From contig NC_135172.1 in NCBI RefSeq assembly GCF_041146795.1, positions 44,169,123-44,233,122 of the forward strand: DNA of 64,000 nucleotides. Reading direction: 5' to 3'. Within the stretch, counting starts at the first letter, position 1. Each line of letters begins with the position of its first letter. The notes under the pieces are model-generated. The model worked only from the letters and a program-made list of their open reading frames with translations, was not told where the DNA came from and made no database searches. Origin of the DNA: Maylandia zebra. Taxonomy: Eukaryota; Chordata; Actinopteri; Cichliformes; Cichlidae. This document shows, piece after piece, positions 20,463 to 32,869 of this stretch. The position numbers and the translations under genes were made by a program.

Positions 20463-21766
20463 TCATCGATCCAGCTCGGCCTGCAGGATCTCGCCCCAGG
20501 TCTCCGCGTCCAGCGGCGTCAGCTTCCTGCCGCTCAGCTCGTCCGCCGACCTCACGTGGCTGAACCGTCCAATCAGCCAGTCTTTCTTCACAAGGCTGCG
20601 GATGTAGTTCCTCACCAGGATCAGCTGAGGACAGGAAACAGGAAACGGTCAGAAAGCAGTTCTGCTGTTTCTGGGTGACGCTGCTTTCATAAGCTGGACT
20701 AAAAGCAGTTTTTAATAATGACATTAAAAGAAATGGCTGCAGCGTCTGACATGTGGACAAGTCTTCACTCCGCTCTGTTTCACAGGCAGAACTAACAGTT
20801 ATAATGTTATGAGTATATCCAACACTTCAGCCACAGGTTCTGCCCCTCAGCAGCCTTCCAGCAGAAGCCCAATCAGACGAAAGCTGATGGCTCTCAGAGC
20901 TGCTTCATCCCAGCAAAATAATTCCCAGCTGACTGTCACTATTCCAGGCCAGGGATCCTTTGGGGAAATTATTCAAAATTTCAGCTCAAACAAAGGGCGA
21001 AGTGTTCTTAGACATTTTCCAACAATATATTTTGAGGGACTTAAAGCTTGAATATGAAAAGAAAACAACATGTCTTCAGCGTGACGTTCCACAGGTGTGA
21101 CACCGTGGACCAAACCTAACTTCATAGAACGTTTCTGTGAAACCTGCATCCCAAGTTTGTGATGCTTTTTGGAATATTCAGGATTTAATGTGCATAAATC
21201 AACTCGTCTGATACGAAAACCTGGAGATCAAATCTCAGCTCTGACCTGCAAACCTGCTGACACAGGTCACGTGACCTTCATCAGCATCAGATCCCTCATA
21301 AAAACATCGATGGAAAAATGTTTAAAACCTCTGACCTTCATCCCTTTTTGACTAATGACTGCAGGATCTGAAATGAGCGTAGTTCCTGTTTGAAGCAGAT
21401 CATTAACCTGGAAAAGTTTCAGAAGAATCTGAGATGTTTTCTAAGACATAATATGTTAGGAACCTTCCAGGAGAGGCCGTGTCTCCGGTCGCTGTCGACC
21501 TCCCTCTGGCAGATGGCTCGGACCATCAGGCACTGCTTCCTCCACAGCTGCTCGCTCTGCTCGATGATCTGATGCCACAGCCTGCAGGTCCTCGCCGCGC
21601 TGCACAGGCTCGCCGCGTCCAGCTCGCCAAAGATCCTCACGCTCATTTCTGTCGGCAGCATCTCGGCAAAGTTGCGAGGTGGGGCTGTGCCTTCGGCTGC
21701 CGTCAGGGCGGGGCCTCCTTCACAGAGAAAAAACACTGGTGGAGTCCTCCCACACACATGCTGCAT
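20463..21766 (-). CDS. fbxo48: F-box only protein 48
   Basis: Two coding exons, 21464-21766 and 20463-20624, give 154 residues (human 155). Residues about 35-78 form the F-box: MLPTEMSVRIFGELDAASLC, then CRLWHQIIEQSEQLW. The second half has MVRAICQREVD, SWK, LILVRNYIRS, WLIGRFSHV and the conserved end DAETWGEILQAELDR. The F-box binds Skp1 and puts the protein in SCF ubiquitin ligases; mammalian FBXO48 is reported to target phosphorylated AMPK. The start ATG at 21766 lies 27 bases after a splice acceptor (TTTCCTCAG, exon start 21792). A 5' non-coding exon ends at 22553 (donor GTAAGACAC). The alternative start at M36 would leave the F-box whole. It stands head to head with aplf. Confidence 0.93.
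20760..21400. other. fbxo48 intron; an unassigned open frame of 80 codons
   Basis: A + strand frame at 20809-21051 has no recognised domain and lies inside the fbxo48 intron. It could be a relic of a mobile element. Nothing else was seen. Confidence 0.3.
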
Positions 21767-22553
21767 AATAGAGTCGGACTGAGTGGAAGAGCCTGAGGAA
21801 AGAGCCGACAGCGATGGAGAAATGAGTCACAGATTAAAGACCTCAGACTTTTAACTCACACTGTGGAGGTCGAGTGAAGGATGAAGACAAATCACAGTGA
21901 AGCCTGAGATTCTTCATCAAACATGTTGCAAAGCACAGACGCAGGAAAAGCGAAATAAAATGCAGGTTTGTTTTTTATGACATCACAAAGACAGAAAGGT
22001 TCAAGATGAGCCTGTGAGCTGAAAAAGAGACAAAATGACTGAAATGAGCGAGAAAAGAAAGAAAAAGACCTCCGAGAGAGTAGCGACGAGAAGATCCAGC
22101 TGCCAAATAATGAAGACTTCACACAAAATAAGCAGAAAAAAAGCGAAAAGTTTGGAAACCAGGACACAAAGGACTGTGAGACGAAGGTGAAGGGCTCCCA
22201 CGTCAAACCGAAAGAGAAACACGAACAGTGGGGTCCCCACGGACCCAGCCTGGAGACGTCACCCAAGCACAAACTGCTTCCCGTGTCTGTCTTCAAAGAC
22301 AGACGTGATAAATATCCCCGTTGTTTCCGTCCTGCGTGGCTCTTTTGGCCGACGCTCTGATTTTCGGTAACAAAAGCTGATTTTAATGCTTCACCCCGAC
22401 CACTCGCCTCCGCCCCTGCTAACAGCTAACAGTTCATGAAAAACTCCACCGGCCGCTTCCGCTTTCAGACCGAACACCGACTTTTACCGTGCACGTGTCC
22501 CGGTGTGTGTGATAAGAAGGCGGCGGCGCGCGAGAGAAAACCGGTGTCTTACC

Positions 22554-23266
22554 GTCCGCGAGGTCTCTGACAGACAGCTCACACGGTTTAAATGTCCTAA
22601 CGGATGTTTACAAACGTACGCTACGTCATCATATTTTGATTTTTGGCGCATGCGTGCAAGGCATAAACGTCCGTTAATTTAAATTTGAAAACCGTTGAAA
22701 ATATGATTTTCTTAATTTTCTAATTATAAAATTAAACTGTAAAGCATTTCTCACGCTGCAGTTCTTAAGCAGTCCCTACCACATCCCATTCATTAATCTG
22801 CCGATTCTTCAAATATATGGAAAATGTGGAACTTTTTTTACGTTTGTTTGTATTTTTCATCGATAACTCACGTGCAACAACGCTGTCATATTAAAAGCAT
22901 TTCGGCAGAAGAGATAAATGTTTTGTTTTTACAGATTAATTTCATCTGCATACACGGGGTGGTTAGCACAGGCAAGGTTAGGTTTATTTTTAAGGGAGAT
23001 TAATAAAAGATCAGAGAGATTCTGGGCGGAGTTCGGTGAGTGACGTCAGAGACCCAGTGCGCACGCTCCGTTCCGACCCGGAAGTTTTGAACGGTGTTGC
23101 TGAGCTGAAGTTGTGTCGGTGCTGCTGCTCGGTCTGGTTCCCCTCCACAGTCCGAGAAGCTGCTTTTAACCTGAAACCTTTTGAACTGTCGAAGCGTGGC
23201 GCTGCTCTGTTTTCCTCCACGTTCCTCCAGCGGGGTGCAGCTGCCTCCGTCCGCTCCGCTGAGCCG
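22554..23266. promoter_or_regulatory. Divergent promoter region of fbxo48 and aplf
   Basis: The interval lies between the fbxo48 5' exon (- strand) and the aplf ATG (+ strand). It holds GCGCATGCGT at 22646-22655, close to an NRF1 site, and a perfect CRE palindrome TGACGTCA at 23041-23048. A CpG-rich segment runs into aplf exon 1. The same head-to-head pair exists in human, which supports a conserved shared promoter. Transcription starts were not seen directly. Confidence 0.6.
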
Positions 23267-26200
23267 ATGTCTGGCTTCGACCTGGTCCCGGTGGACGGCG
23301 GGGATCCGGTCCACCTGCCACCCGGAGAGACGGTGTTGGGCCGGGGCCCGTTACTGGGAGTGAGTCCTCCTCTCCTCTTCAGTCTGAAAACATGACCGCG
23401 GATCATTTACAGACTTCTGCTCGTTACAGCAGCACGTGATCTTTAATCACGTGATACATCCAGGGAAGCTTAGCTTCACTTAAAAACATGATTTAAACCT
23501 CATAACTAATCAATAACAAAGTGACCAGACATGATCAGGTGGATCACTGATCTGCCGACGTAGAGAGGGCGGGGCTTCATAAGCTAGCACCTTGAACTTT
23601 GACCCTCCTCCGTCCTCCTGCCAGATGCTGCTCAGGTGTATCCTTTAAAACAGGGGAGGGGAATGCAACGCCTCGAGGTCCAGAGGTGTCCTTCATCCAT
23701 TCATTTAAATGGCCTCCAGTTCTCCAGAGGCCTGGTGATGAACTAATCATCTGATCCAGGTGTGTTCACCCAGGGTGAGATCTAAACCCCACCCCTGCTT
23801 TATAAGGCTACAACGGGCCACTGTGCAAAAGTCTTGAGCCACCCATCATGTCTGTATAATTTGACCTGTTCCTGTTTAAAAAAACACAACTTAAAAAACA
23901 TGAAATAAATGAAACTAAAGTCCACAGAAGAAAAAGTTCTAAACATGTTTGATCTGACCCGTCAGAGACAGCAGCGTGTGTGTTCGTGGACTCTGTTAGA
24001 GCAGCTCAGCATCATCACAGTGGGAAATGATCCGTCATGTGGGCGTGGCTTTGATGCAGCTTTTCCCTCTCTTGTTTTTCTGTCGTTGTTCTGAGACCTG
24101 GTTTGCTTCCCTTCATTCATCACGGCTGAGCTTGAGTCTGTTTGATTTATTCAGAGTAATACTGTAAAAGGAGCAGCTGGAGACGTCTGTAAACGCTGCC
24201 TTGTTTCCCGTCTCAGATCAGTGATAAGCGAGTCTCCAGACACCACGGGCTGCTGGACAACCTGAGCGGAGAGCTGCGCCTCAAAGCCGTACGTTCGTCC
24301 TTCCTCCTGTTCCTGAATGTGAGGCAGGCCACAGGTTTAGGTTTAGATTTCTTATTACATTAGCTTTATTACATAATCATTTTATTATTCAACATTATAG
24401 TAAATGTAGAAGTGTGGTTGTTTCATATCATAGAAATCTCCCTTTGCTTTAAATTCAGCCTTGGTCCCTGTTGCTTTGGAAGATTTTGTTTTTAATTCCA
24501 TTATTATTATTATTGTTGTTGTTGTTGTTGTTGCTGTTTGAGTTTCCGTTTAACCTCCTGCTGTTTCGGTCCTCAGACACACCTGAACCCGTGCTTCATT
24601 CAGTCGACCCCCACCGATGACCCTCGACCTCTGCAGAAAGGTTCCTGGCACGTCCTTCGTCACGGAGACTTCTTCTCTCTGCTGCCGGGTCGGTTCATCT
24701 ACGAGGTGGTGTCAGTGGGCGGAGACGAGCGCACGCCCAGGTACTTCTGACGTCTGAAAAACGCTCCTTTCTGTCCTGATGTCGGTCGAGACAAAGACTC
24801 GAACCGTCTCGCTGAGTAATGAAGGTGGAGGCTGCTCTCAGGTAACGGGAGCTCTTTTATCTGTGCGGGCCGCGCCATGCGGGGTTAAACGCTCGGTCAG
24901 AACATTAGGCGCAGCGTAGGTTTCCGATTTTGTCGCGCTCTTTGAAGCTGACATCAAAGTTAATGCTTCCAGCTCACAGAAGTTCACATTTATCTGCATC
25001 AGTGTCGCTCCCCACAGGAACAGCCAGATGTTAGAAGAAGAAGAAGAGACACTTCCTGTTCCTCCTGATCCAGCTGTGGATCTACGTCCAGCTGCCAGAC
25101 TGAACCAGGAGGAGCCGCCGCCGTCAGCAGCTCCGCAGGAAGACGAGGAGGCCGAGAGACCGTTCAAGGTAGGCTGAACTTTTCAGAGACGAGAAGCTGC
25201 TGGAGAAGGACTCCTCAGGGGGCGGGGCCTAAGAGTGACGTCAGCAAGTGTGGATATTTAATCAAGGAGGCGCTTTCAGAGTGCAGGGTTAATGTGATGT
25301 GACAGAAACATGAAACTTTAGAACAGTTTGTTTTTTAACAAACAAAGTTATGAGACAAACAAACACTGACAGAAATAATCATCATCAGAACAGGACTTAC
25401 TGTAAGAATAAAGGAAACTTTGGTTGACAGCAGCTCCTCCCTCGTTCACCAGGGGGCGCCACAGCAGGCGGCTTCACGTGTTTGATCCCACAGTGGGCGT
25501 GTCAGTGGCTCAGTGGATGGCAGTGTGAAAGCGAGCAGCCAATCAGTGAAGTCGTCTCGTTGCGTTTCTTTCAGGGAGACTCGGCAGGATCGGTGAAAGA
25601 CGATCAGCGAGGCGCCGCTCCGTCTGTGACCAGGAGAAGAGTTTTACCTGCATGGATGCAGGCGGCTGTACCTGCTGCAAAGACTCCGCCCTCCACCCCG
25701 ACAGGTAACAAAGACCCGTCCTGTGTTCCCTCTGCCTGCGGGGGGCGCCCTTTCTGATCCTGTTATTTGTTTGAAAATGTCTGTTTAGTTCGGACCTGCC
25801 GACCTGCAGCGCCGTCACCTGCCACTAAACGAGCAGCTGTCGCACGAGCCACGCCCGCAACAACCTCCTCACCTGAGGAGGCGGAGTTCACAAGGAAGGA
25901 GGAGGAGAGGCCGAGGAAGAGGAGAAAACTGAGTGATGACGAAGAACAACCTGAGGTGAGACCTGTTGAGCAGAGTTTCTGTTTCCAGGTTTAAATTCCG
26001 CCTCCTGACCTAAGAGACTAATATGTCCTCTGGCTTTCAGGAGGCCGCCGCCCACCGTCGGGCTAAACCGAACAGGTCTGAGGACAGCGGCGAGAACGAC
26101 AGCTTCACCATGAAGGCGGAAGCGGAGGACAAAGCAAATGAGTCTGAGAAGGAGGGCAAGATGTCTGAAAACAACGGGACGTCTAAACGAGCCGAGCCCG

Positions 26201-27015
26201 CCGGGTCAGACGGAGACGCCGAGTCTGGCCCCGCCCCTTCCAAAGCCCGAGTCAGAACGCCGTGTCCGTACGGGACGGCCTGCTACAGGTACGACACTGA
26301 AACACACGGAGTCACAGGCTGAATTTATTCTGAGAGCTTTTGCTTTGATGTCTCGTTTCCCTCTGAAGACGAGCTGAAGAGCACTCGAGCCGATGAGGTG
26401 CGTCAAGCGCCTCTCGTAGCCCCGCCCCTTCACCATCTCACAGATGCCGCTCGCTGCCTCAGATTAGTCCTTCAGATTTCACTTTTAGAAAAATCTTTGA
26501 AACAAGGAGCAGCTGTCCTCACTGCAGTGACTCCAGCAGCTGGTTCCAGCCCACGGTGTGGTGCAGGCTGCATAGCAAACAACTGCAGGTGACCGCCCTG
26601 CACAGGTGGGCTTCACACCCTTCGTTTCCTCCCTGCTTGTGTTTTCCAGGAAGAACCCACTTCATTTCCAGGACTGCAGTCACCCTGGAGACACAGACTA
26701 CGAGGAGGAGGAGGAGGAGGAGGACAAACCCGAGTGTCCTTACGGCAGCGACTGCTACAGGTTAGAGCTGAGCCGACGGCCGAGGCTCTGCAGCTGCTGA
26801 CAAACAGCTGGATCAAACAGACACCAACGAGGAGCCTCAGAGATCACACATCAGGGTTTAGTTACTTAATAACTGCCTGCAGCACATTGTTGCTGTCAGA
26901 CAACACAAAGCTATTGATTTGATACTTTTTCTGTTTTATCTTCTTTTTATTGACTTTATTGCATAAAAACGAACGTTTTTGTAAAAACTGAGGGTCACTA
27001 CGAAGGACACACACA

Positions 27016-27048
<33 letters not shown>

Positions 27049-27051
27049 GCA

Positions 27052-27085
<34 letters not shown>

Positions 27086-27148
27086 GACACACACAGGGAC
27101 ATACAGGGACATACACACACACACACACACACACAGGGACACACAGGG

Positions 27149-27183
<35 letters not shown>

Positions 27184-27218
27184 GACACACAGGGACATAC
27201 ACACAGGGACACACAGGG

Positions 27219-27249
<31 letters not shown>

Positions 27250-27638
27250 GGGACACACAGGGACACACACACACACACACACAGGGACACACAGGGACAC
27301 ACACACACACACACACACACAGGGACACACAGGGACACACACACAGGGACACACACACACACACACACACACAGGGACACACAGGGACATACACACACAC
27401 ACACACACACACACAGGGACACACAGGGACACACAGGGACACACACACACACACACACACAGGGACACACACACACACACACACAGGGACATACACACAC
27501 AGGGACACACAGGGACACACACACACACACACACACAGGGACACACACACACACACACACACAGGGACACACACACACAGGGACACACACACACACACAG
27601 GGACACACACACAGGGACACACACACACACACACACAC

Positions 27639-27673
<35 letters not shown>

Positions 27674-27708
27674 GACACACACACAGGGACACATACACAC
27701 AGGGACAC

Positions 27709-27751
<43 letters not shown>

Positions 27752-27804
27752 GACACACACACAGGGACACATACACACACACACACACACACAGGGACAC
27801 ACAC

Positions 27805-27841
<37 letters not shown>

Positions 27842-29046
27842 GACACACACAGGGACACACACACACAGGGACACACACACAGGGACACATACACACACAC
27901 ACACACACAGGGACACACACACACACACACACACACAGGGACACACACAGGGACACACACACACACACACACACAGGGACACACACACAGGGACACATAC
28001 ACACACACACACACACACACAGGGACACACACACAGGGACACATACACACACACACACACACAGGGACACACACAGGGACACATACACACACACACACAC
28101 AGGGACACACACAGGGACACACACACACACACACAGGGACACACACAGGGACACACACACACAGGGACACACACACACACACACAGGGACACACACAGGG
28201 ACACACACACAGGGACACACACACACAGGGACACACACAGGGACACACACACACACACACAGGGACACGCACAGGGACACACACACACACACACAGGGAC
28301 ACGCACAGGGACACACACACACACACACAGGGACACACACACACACACACACACAGGGACACACACACACACACACAGGGACACGCACAGGGACACACAC
28401 ACACACACACAGGGACACACACACACACACAGGGACACACACACACAGGGACACACACACTGATGCGATTCGTGTTCCTCAGAGCAGCGTTTGTTTGGTT
28501 GACACTTGGCTCGCTGTCTCCGTGCTCGCTGCAGACTCTGCGATGAGTAATTCGAGTATTTTTAACTCGACGCGGCCGACGCTGCAGACGGACGGCTGTC
28601 AGGAAACATCGTCTGACCTGCATCGCTCGACTTTATTCTGACGTGAACTTTGTTTCCTCTGCAGGAAAAACCCCCTGCACAGGAAGGAATACAAACACAC
28701 AAAGAAACCAGGTACGCTCATGGACACACACACATTTGTGTCGTACAGGTGGAAGTAAATAACAACAGGTGATAAATAAAAGGGTCTGAAAATTAGAAAC
28801 AGAAACTAAATCTCGGCCACTTCATTCTCTGACTCACTCGCAGTAAATCCCCCCACAGCTCGCCACGTCGCCAAAAAGACTCCCGCTGACGACGAGGACG
28901 AGTACGAGGACAGCTTCATTAATGACGACAGCGAGGACGCGGGCGATGACTCGGACTACGTCCCTCCTGACTCAGACGACAGCGGTAAGGAGGACATCAA
29001 AGGCCTGCAGAGAGAGGCTACGGCCTTCCTGAAGAGGAGGAAGTAA
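23267..29046 (+). CDS. aplf: Aprataxin and PNK-like factor (DNA end-joining factor and histone chaperone)
   Basis: Ten coding exons: 23267-23359, 24217-24288, 24577-24740, 25018-25168, 25575-25704, 25789-25955, 26041-26288, 26650-26760, 28665-28711 and 28844-29046. They total 1386 bp, or 461 residues (human about 511). An N-terminal FHA domain (LGRGPLLGISDKRVSRHH) binds phosphorylated XRCC1/XRCC4. A Ku-binding motif RRRVLPAWM lies at about residue 180. Two PBZ zinc fingers, CPYGTACYRKNPLHFQDCSH and CPYGSDCYRKNPLHRKEYKH, bind poly(ADP-ribose). The C-terminus is very acidic (DDEDEYEDSFINDDSED) and ends AFLKRRK, the histone-binding tail. The protein acts in the nucleus in non-homologous end joining. 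Both PBZ fingers are cut by an intron at the same Arg codon. Intron 8 holds the 1.45-kb CA-rich array. Confidence 0.96.
27009..28458. repeat. CA-rich composite array (AGGGAC between CA runs) in aplf intron 8
   Basis: About 1.45 kb of (CA)n runs of varied length is punctuated by ACAGGGACAC, with local variants ATAC and ACGCAC. Units range from about 12 to 40 bp and show higher-order blocks, such as pairs of AGGGACACACAGGGACA separated by long CA runs. The - strand has three long open frames because the unit has no stop codon; they are not genes. Confidence 0.97.
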
Positions 29047-29218
29047 GCGGAAACCTGCCCTGCCCCTCGCTGAGGGCTCACCAGACCAGAACGCCGTGTT
29101 TGATGACGTCATCCTCTACAAACGAAAAGATCAAACCCGCTCCATCTGCATTAGAGACAGATGAGAGGCTGTTCTTTCATCTTTGTGTCCTGATTGATTT
29201 TAAACCATACCTGTGTGG

Positions 29219-29925
29219 TTTTTCACATTAAAGGTTCGGCAGCCTTTTGTAGAGAGGCTTTTAATGTGAAAAACATCTGTTAATATATTCAGCAAAGAAG
29301 AAACGAGTATGAACACATGATTTCTGCTTTCTGATTCCTTTTGTTTTTACTTTATGGTACTCGTCATGTTGGATAAGACACGTCCTCGTGTTGTTTCACA
29401 TTAAAAGTCTCAAAGTCTTCCCTTTACAGACTTTTAATGTGGAAATAACATCAGGAAGTCTTTGTGAATAAGGAGTGAGATAACAAGGAAAAAACATATT
29501 TAAATTTTTTTGTTGTATTTCCATTTTCTTCTTTGCTGTGGTGAGGAACATCCAGGTGTTTTTTCAAATTAAAAGTCTTGCAGCCTGTCAAACTTGGATT
29601 GCATCAATCAGGAGCACAGCAAAGGAGAAACACGTGGATTAAAACGTAAAACTATTATTTCTGCCATCATGTTTCAGTTTGCTCTACTTGTGATTAGTGC
29701 TGAGGTGCATCCAGGTTTTTTCAGAGTAAAACTCATATTTAGGCTTTCAAATATATGCCTATGTTTTGCTTTTAATGTGAAAAACAGAGAAAGTCTTTGC
29801 ACTTTTTCAAAATAAGTCTCATTGTTTTCATTTTAATGTGAAAAAGTCTTCATATATCTGTAGTGTCACGAAGAAGAAACAGCGGATGTCTTCTTCCACT
29901 AAAAGGACTTTTAATGTGAAAGGGA
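29219..29925. repeat. Degenerate tandem repeats with inverted TTTCACATTAAAAG motifs behind aplf
   Basis: TTTTTCACATTAAAG (29219) pairs with CTTTTAATGTGAAAAA (29258). TTTCACATTAAAAGTCT (29394) pairs with AGACTTTTAATGTGGAAA (29428). Related single arms occur at 29561, 29768, 29830 and 29905. The left arms recur at about 165-175 bp. The repeat covers the aplf 3' UTR or flank. Confidence 0.75.
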
Positions 29926-32869
29926 TTATTTCTGGCTGTGGGGGTGGAGCACGTGTGAGGCCCACCAAACATTAAAATGAGTAACACTAAAATAAAAACC
30001 CGACCCATTTAAGTTCTGGATTTCCCCGAGTTTACCTGTAAAGTCACCTGTGAGAAGTCGACCTGAGGCCGTCCAAAGTGGACGCGCTCGGCTCAGTTTT
30101 ATTTTGAAGCAGCTTTAAAATGAAGCGAGTGATTCATTCTGGTAAGACGACCCTCTGTGGAGACGGCGTCCTCCACAGAGGGTCCGAGCAGCGACCTGAC
30201 AGCTGAGCCGTGGCGCTCTCTGAGCTGCTTTTATTTTGTAAATAGAGTCTGTGCTGTTGGCCACAGGTGAGTCGCTCAGAGAGGAAGGTGAACCGTTTTT
30301 ATCAGCTCACTGATTCCTGGACTGTTTTTCTATTAAATACATCAAAAACAAAGCGGCGTCTCCTTTCTTCCTTCTGTCACAGCTGCGACAGGAAGTCCAT
30401 TTGATTGATTAGGAAGCTCAGCCCCTGATGTTTGGCTGACCCGGCAGAGCTGTGGAGTGTTTTGTGTTTTGCAGCCCGCTGGTCACCTGTGCAGGTGTCA
30501 TCCTGAGGGGAGGGTCTCTAAACGTTCTTTGCTAATCTGACTGAACAAAAATGTGTTTTTATGACAGTTTTTGGTTTCTTTTAACGATCGTAGTCTAACG
30601 CACAGAAAGCAAGTATTTGTTCAGCTGTGATGACGGCGGCTTACACTGAGCTTATACACAGGCACCAGTACTGATGCTGGGAGTCGGGCTGTGGGGAATG
30701 AGATGTCCAGTCTGAGCCGATGAATCCCGGCTTTGTCGTGGGCATGAAAGAAAATCATCGATGGAAACATTTGGTCATTGAGTGTATTCAGACTGACCTC
30801 AACACTGTTTGATGAGGACAGTTTGAGGGGAAAACATCAGGATATGACTTCAGACTCAGTTTAAGAGAAGCTCCTCGCTGTGTCGCTGAGCCTGAAACAT
30901 CTCTGCTCTTTATAATATCTCACAAAGATAATCCGCATAAACACAAAATGCCGTTTTTACACGATGATTTAGTTTATTAGGGGAACAAAAGCTTTCCAAA
31001 CCTCGCTGCCCTGTGATGTCGTCGCCTCTTAAAGCTAATAACTGGTTGTGTCATCGTTGGCAGCAAGAACTGCAATCAGCTGTTTGTGATAACTGACATC
31101 GCCGAGTAAGACAAAGTCAGTGACATCATCAGCCTGAGAGGGTTACAGAGACATTTCTCAGGCTGTGGAGGTCACAGAAGAGCCCAGATTAACATCTGCA
31201 GACCTGCAGACTCACCTGGCTCAGATAAGGTCAGAGGTCAACAGTAAGAAAGAGGCGGGGCAAAGATGGGAGAGTCCAAGCAGAAACCACTGCTGACCAA
31301 GAAGATCACAAAGTCTCGTCGCACATCTGCCAACAAACATCTGGAGGATAATATTCTGAGGGCTGACGAGACAGAAGCTGAACTTTCTACGTTTCATCCA
31401 GAAACATCCCAGCAGCAGCAGCCAGGGTGGTGGTCGCGTGACGGTCTGGCTGCTCTGCAGGAACCAGCAGCTCCACCTCTGATTGGCTCAAAGTCTGGAC
31501 TTAAACCAGGCCTGGCAGTGAAGCTGGACTTAGCTCCAGGTCGTTCATGATTTAAGAAGAGAGGCAGTTCGTTTTCACAGAGCTGTACCTGTTTGCTTCG
31601 TCCATTTCAGGCGCTTTTTATTTGCAACGCAATGAATATTAAAACACTTACAACCATGTGAGTGAACCCTAACATGGGCACACAATGCAAATCAGCAGGG
31701 AGGGACTGTAGCGAGTCATTGTTCTCTTCAGGTTCGCGTTCATCGTTGCTAAGCAGATTATACAACAGCAGCATTACAAATATGCAGATCAAACCTGTGA
31801 GACAGCGCTGCACACACACACCAGAGAAAGGTCAGAAACCCTGTGATGTGAGGAAGAACAGGCAGTATTGATTTCAGTATAAACTCCCTCGATGCTGCTA
31901 CAGAGGACGCTGGCGGACTTTGAGTCTGTGCGTCTGAAGCTGCTGCGTGAACATAAATAAGAGACCGGCTTCACAGAGCTGTGTGCTGATCGGCACTAAT
32001 GAGGGTGGAAACGATGGCGGAGGCTGAACTGATGGTCTAAAGATCAAACAAGCCCACGCAGAGAGCGCACCGAGGTACAAACAGCCTCTGAAAGCTGCAC
32101 GAACACCAGCACGCACCACTCCAGCTCTCACCTCTGCTCCTTCATTACAAGCTTAAAAATGCATCTTTATTTGACATGAATATGAGCAGAGAATCGTGCA
32201 TGCGCACGCAGCCTGCTGCATTACCAACAGTTTTACTTTGAACAGCAGGAGCACGTCGGGGAGTCGGGCTGAAATCCACAGAAGAAGAAGAGGCAGGAGG
32301 AGATGTGGTGGACTCCTTCCAAACTGCTGGTGTGAGGGCAGAAGGAGGTCGCACCAAACTCTGATTATGTCACTTTAACTGAGGGCCCCGAACGCTGAGG
32401 GGTGGTCGACACGTCTTCCTGAAGCCTCACTTCAGCTTCGTAGCTGTTGCCACGGTGGCAGTCGGACGTGACCATATCTAGATAACTTTGCAGCTAATGC
32501 TAGTTAGCAACTTCCCACAATTACCCACACAGCAGCCATGTTATTGGTCACATGATGTCATTAAAACGCTCCTTAAAGCTCCAACATCACAAACATGGTG
32601 CAGACGTCCAGTTCAGGTGACGCTAGCAGCAACAGCCACCTGTCAGTCAGAGAGGCCACGCCCCTAATAATGCAATCCAGTTTAAACAGGTCTCTGGCCT
32701 CAGTGTTGTAAATAATAACAATAATAATATTTTCATCCACATAAGATACAAACAGTTGGAAACGACAAAAACGGGATCAGAAAGTCTCTCCATGGACGAT
32801 GCAGCGTCGCTAACACTCGGCAGCAGCCACAGTTCTGCTGAGCAAACACGTCACAGCTCGCTCCTCACT
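29926..32869. other. aplf-prokr1 intergenic region, no gene recognised
   Basis: Frames here are short. A 94-codon + frame at 31266-31550 has no known domain, skewed composition and no visible splice partner. The only structured element seen is the hairpin at 30149-30184. Confidence 0.45.
30149..30184. repeat. Perfect 14-bp stem hairpin
   Basis: GACCCTCTGTGGAG (30149-30162) is followed, after an 8-base spacer, by its perfect reverse complement CTCCACAGAGGGTC (30171-30184). It is GC-rich and could form a stable hairpin or cruciform. It is too short for a typical microRNA precursor unless the flanks add to the stem. Confidence 0.85.

Noticed and set aside
20809-21051. 80-codon + frame inside the fbxo48 intron
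   Set aside because: No domain or partner exon was found. It could be a transposon scrap, but I could not name a family.
23640-23820. Second hAT-type MITE in aplf intron 1
   Set aside because: AGGGGAGGGGAATGCAACGC and AACTAATCATCTGATCCAGG look related to fish hAT MITEs, but the right end and target duplication are not clear enough to call.
26862-28623. Three - strand open frames of 467 to 541 codons made of Cys, Val and Pro
   Set aside because: They are translations of the CA-rich array in an aplf intron. All three frames are open only because the unit lacks stops. No domain, start context or splice structure supports a gene.
31266-31550. 94-codon + frame between aplf and prokr1
   Set aside because: There is no recognised domain, no splice partner and no homologue recalled. 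It is listed only as intergenic sequence.
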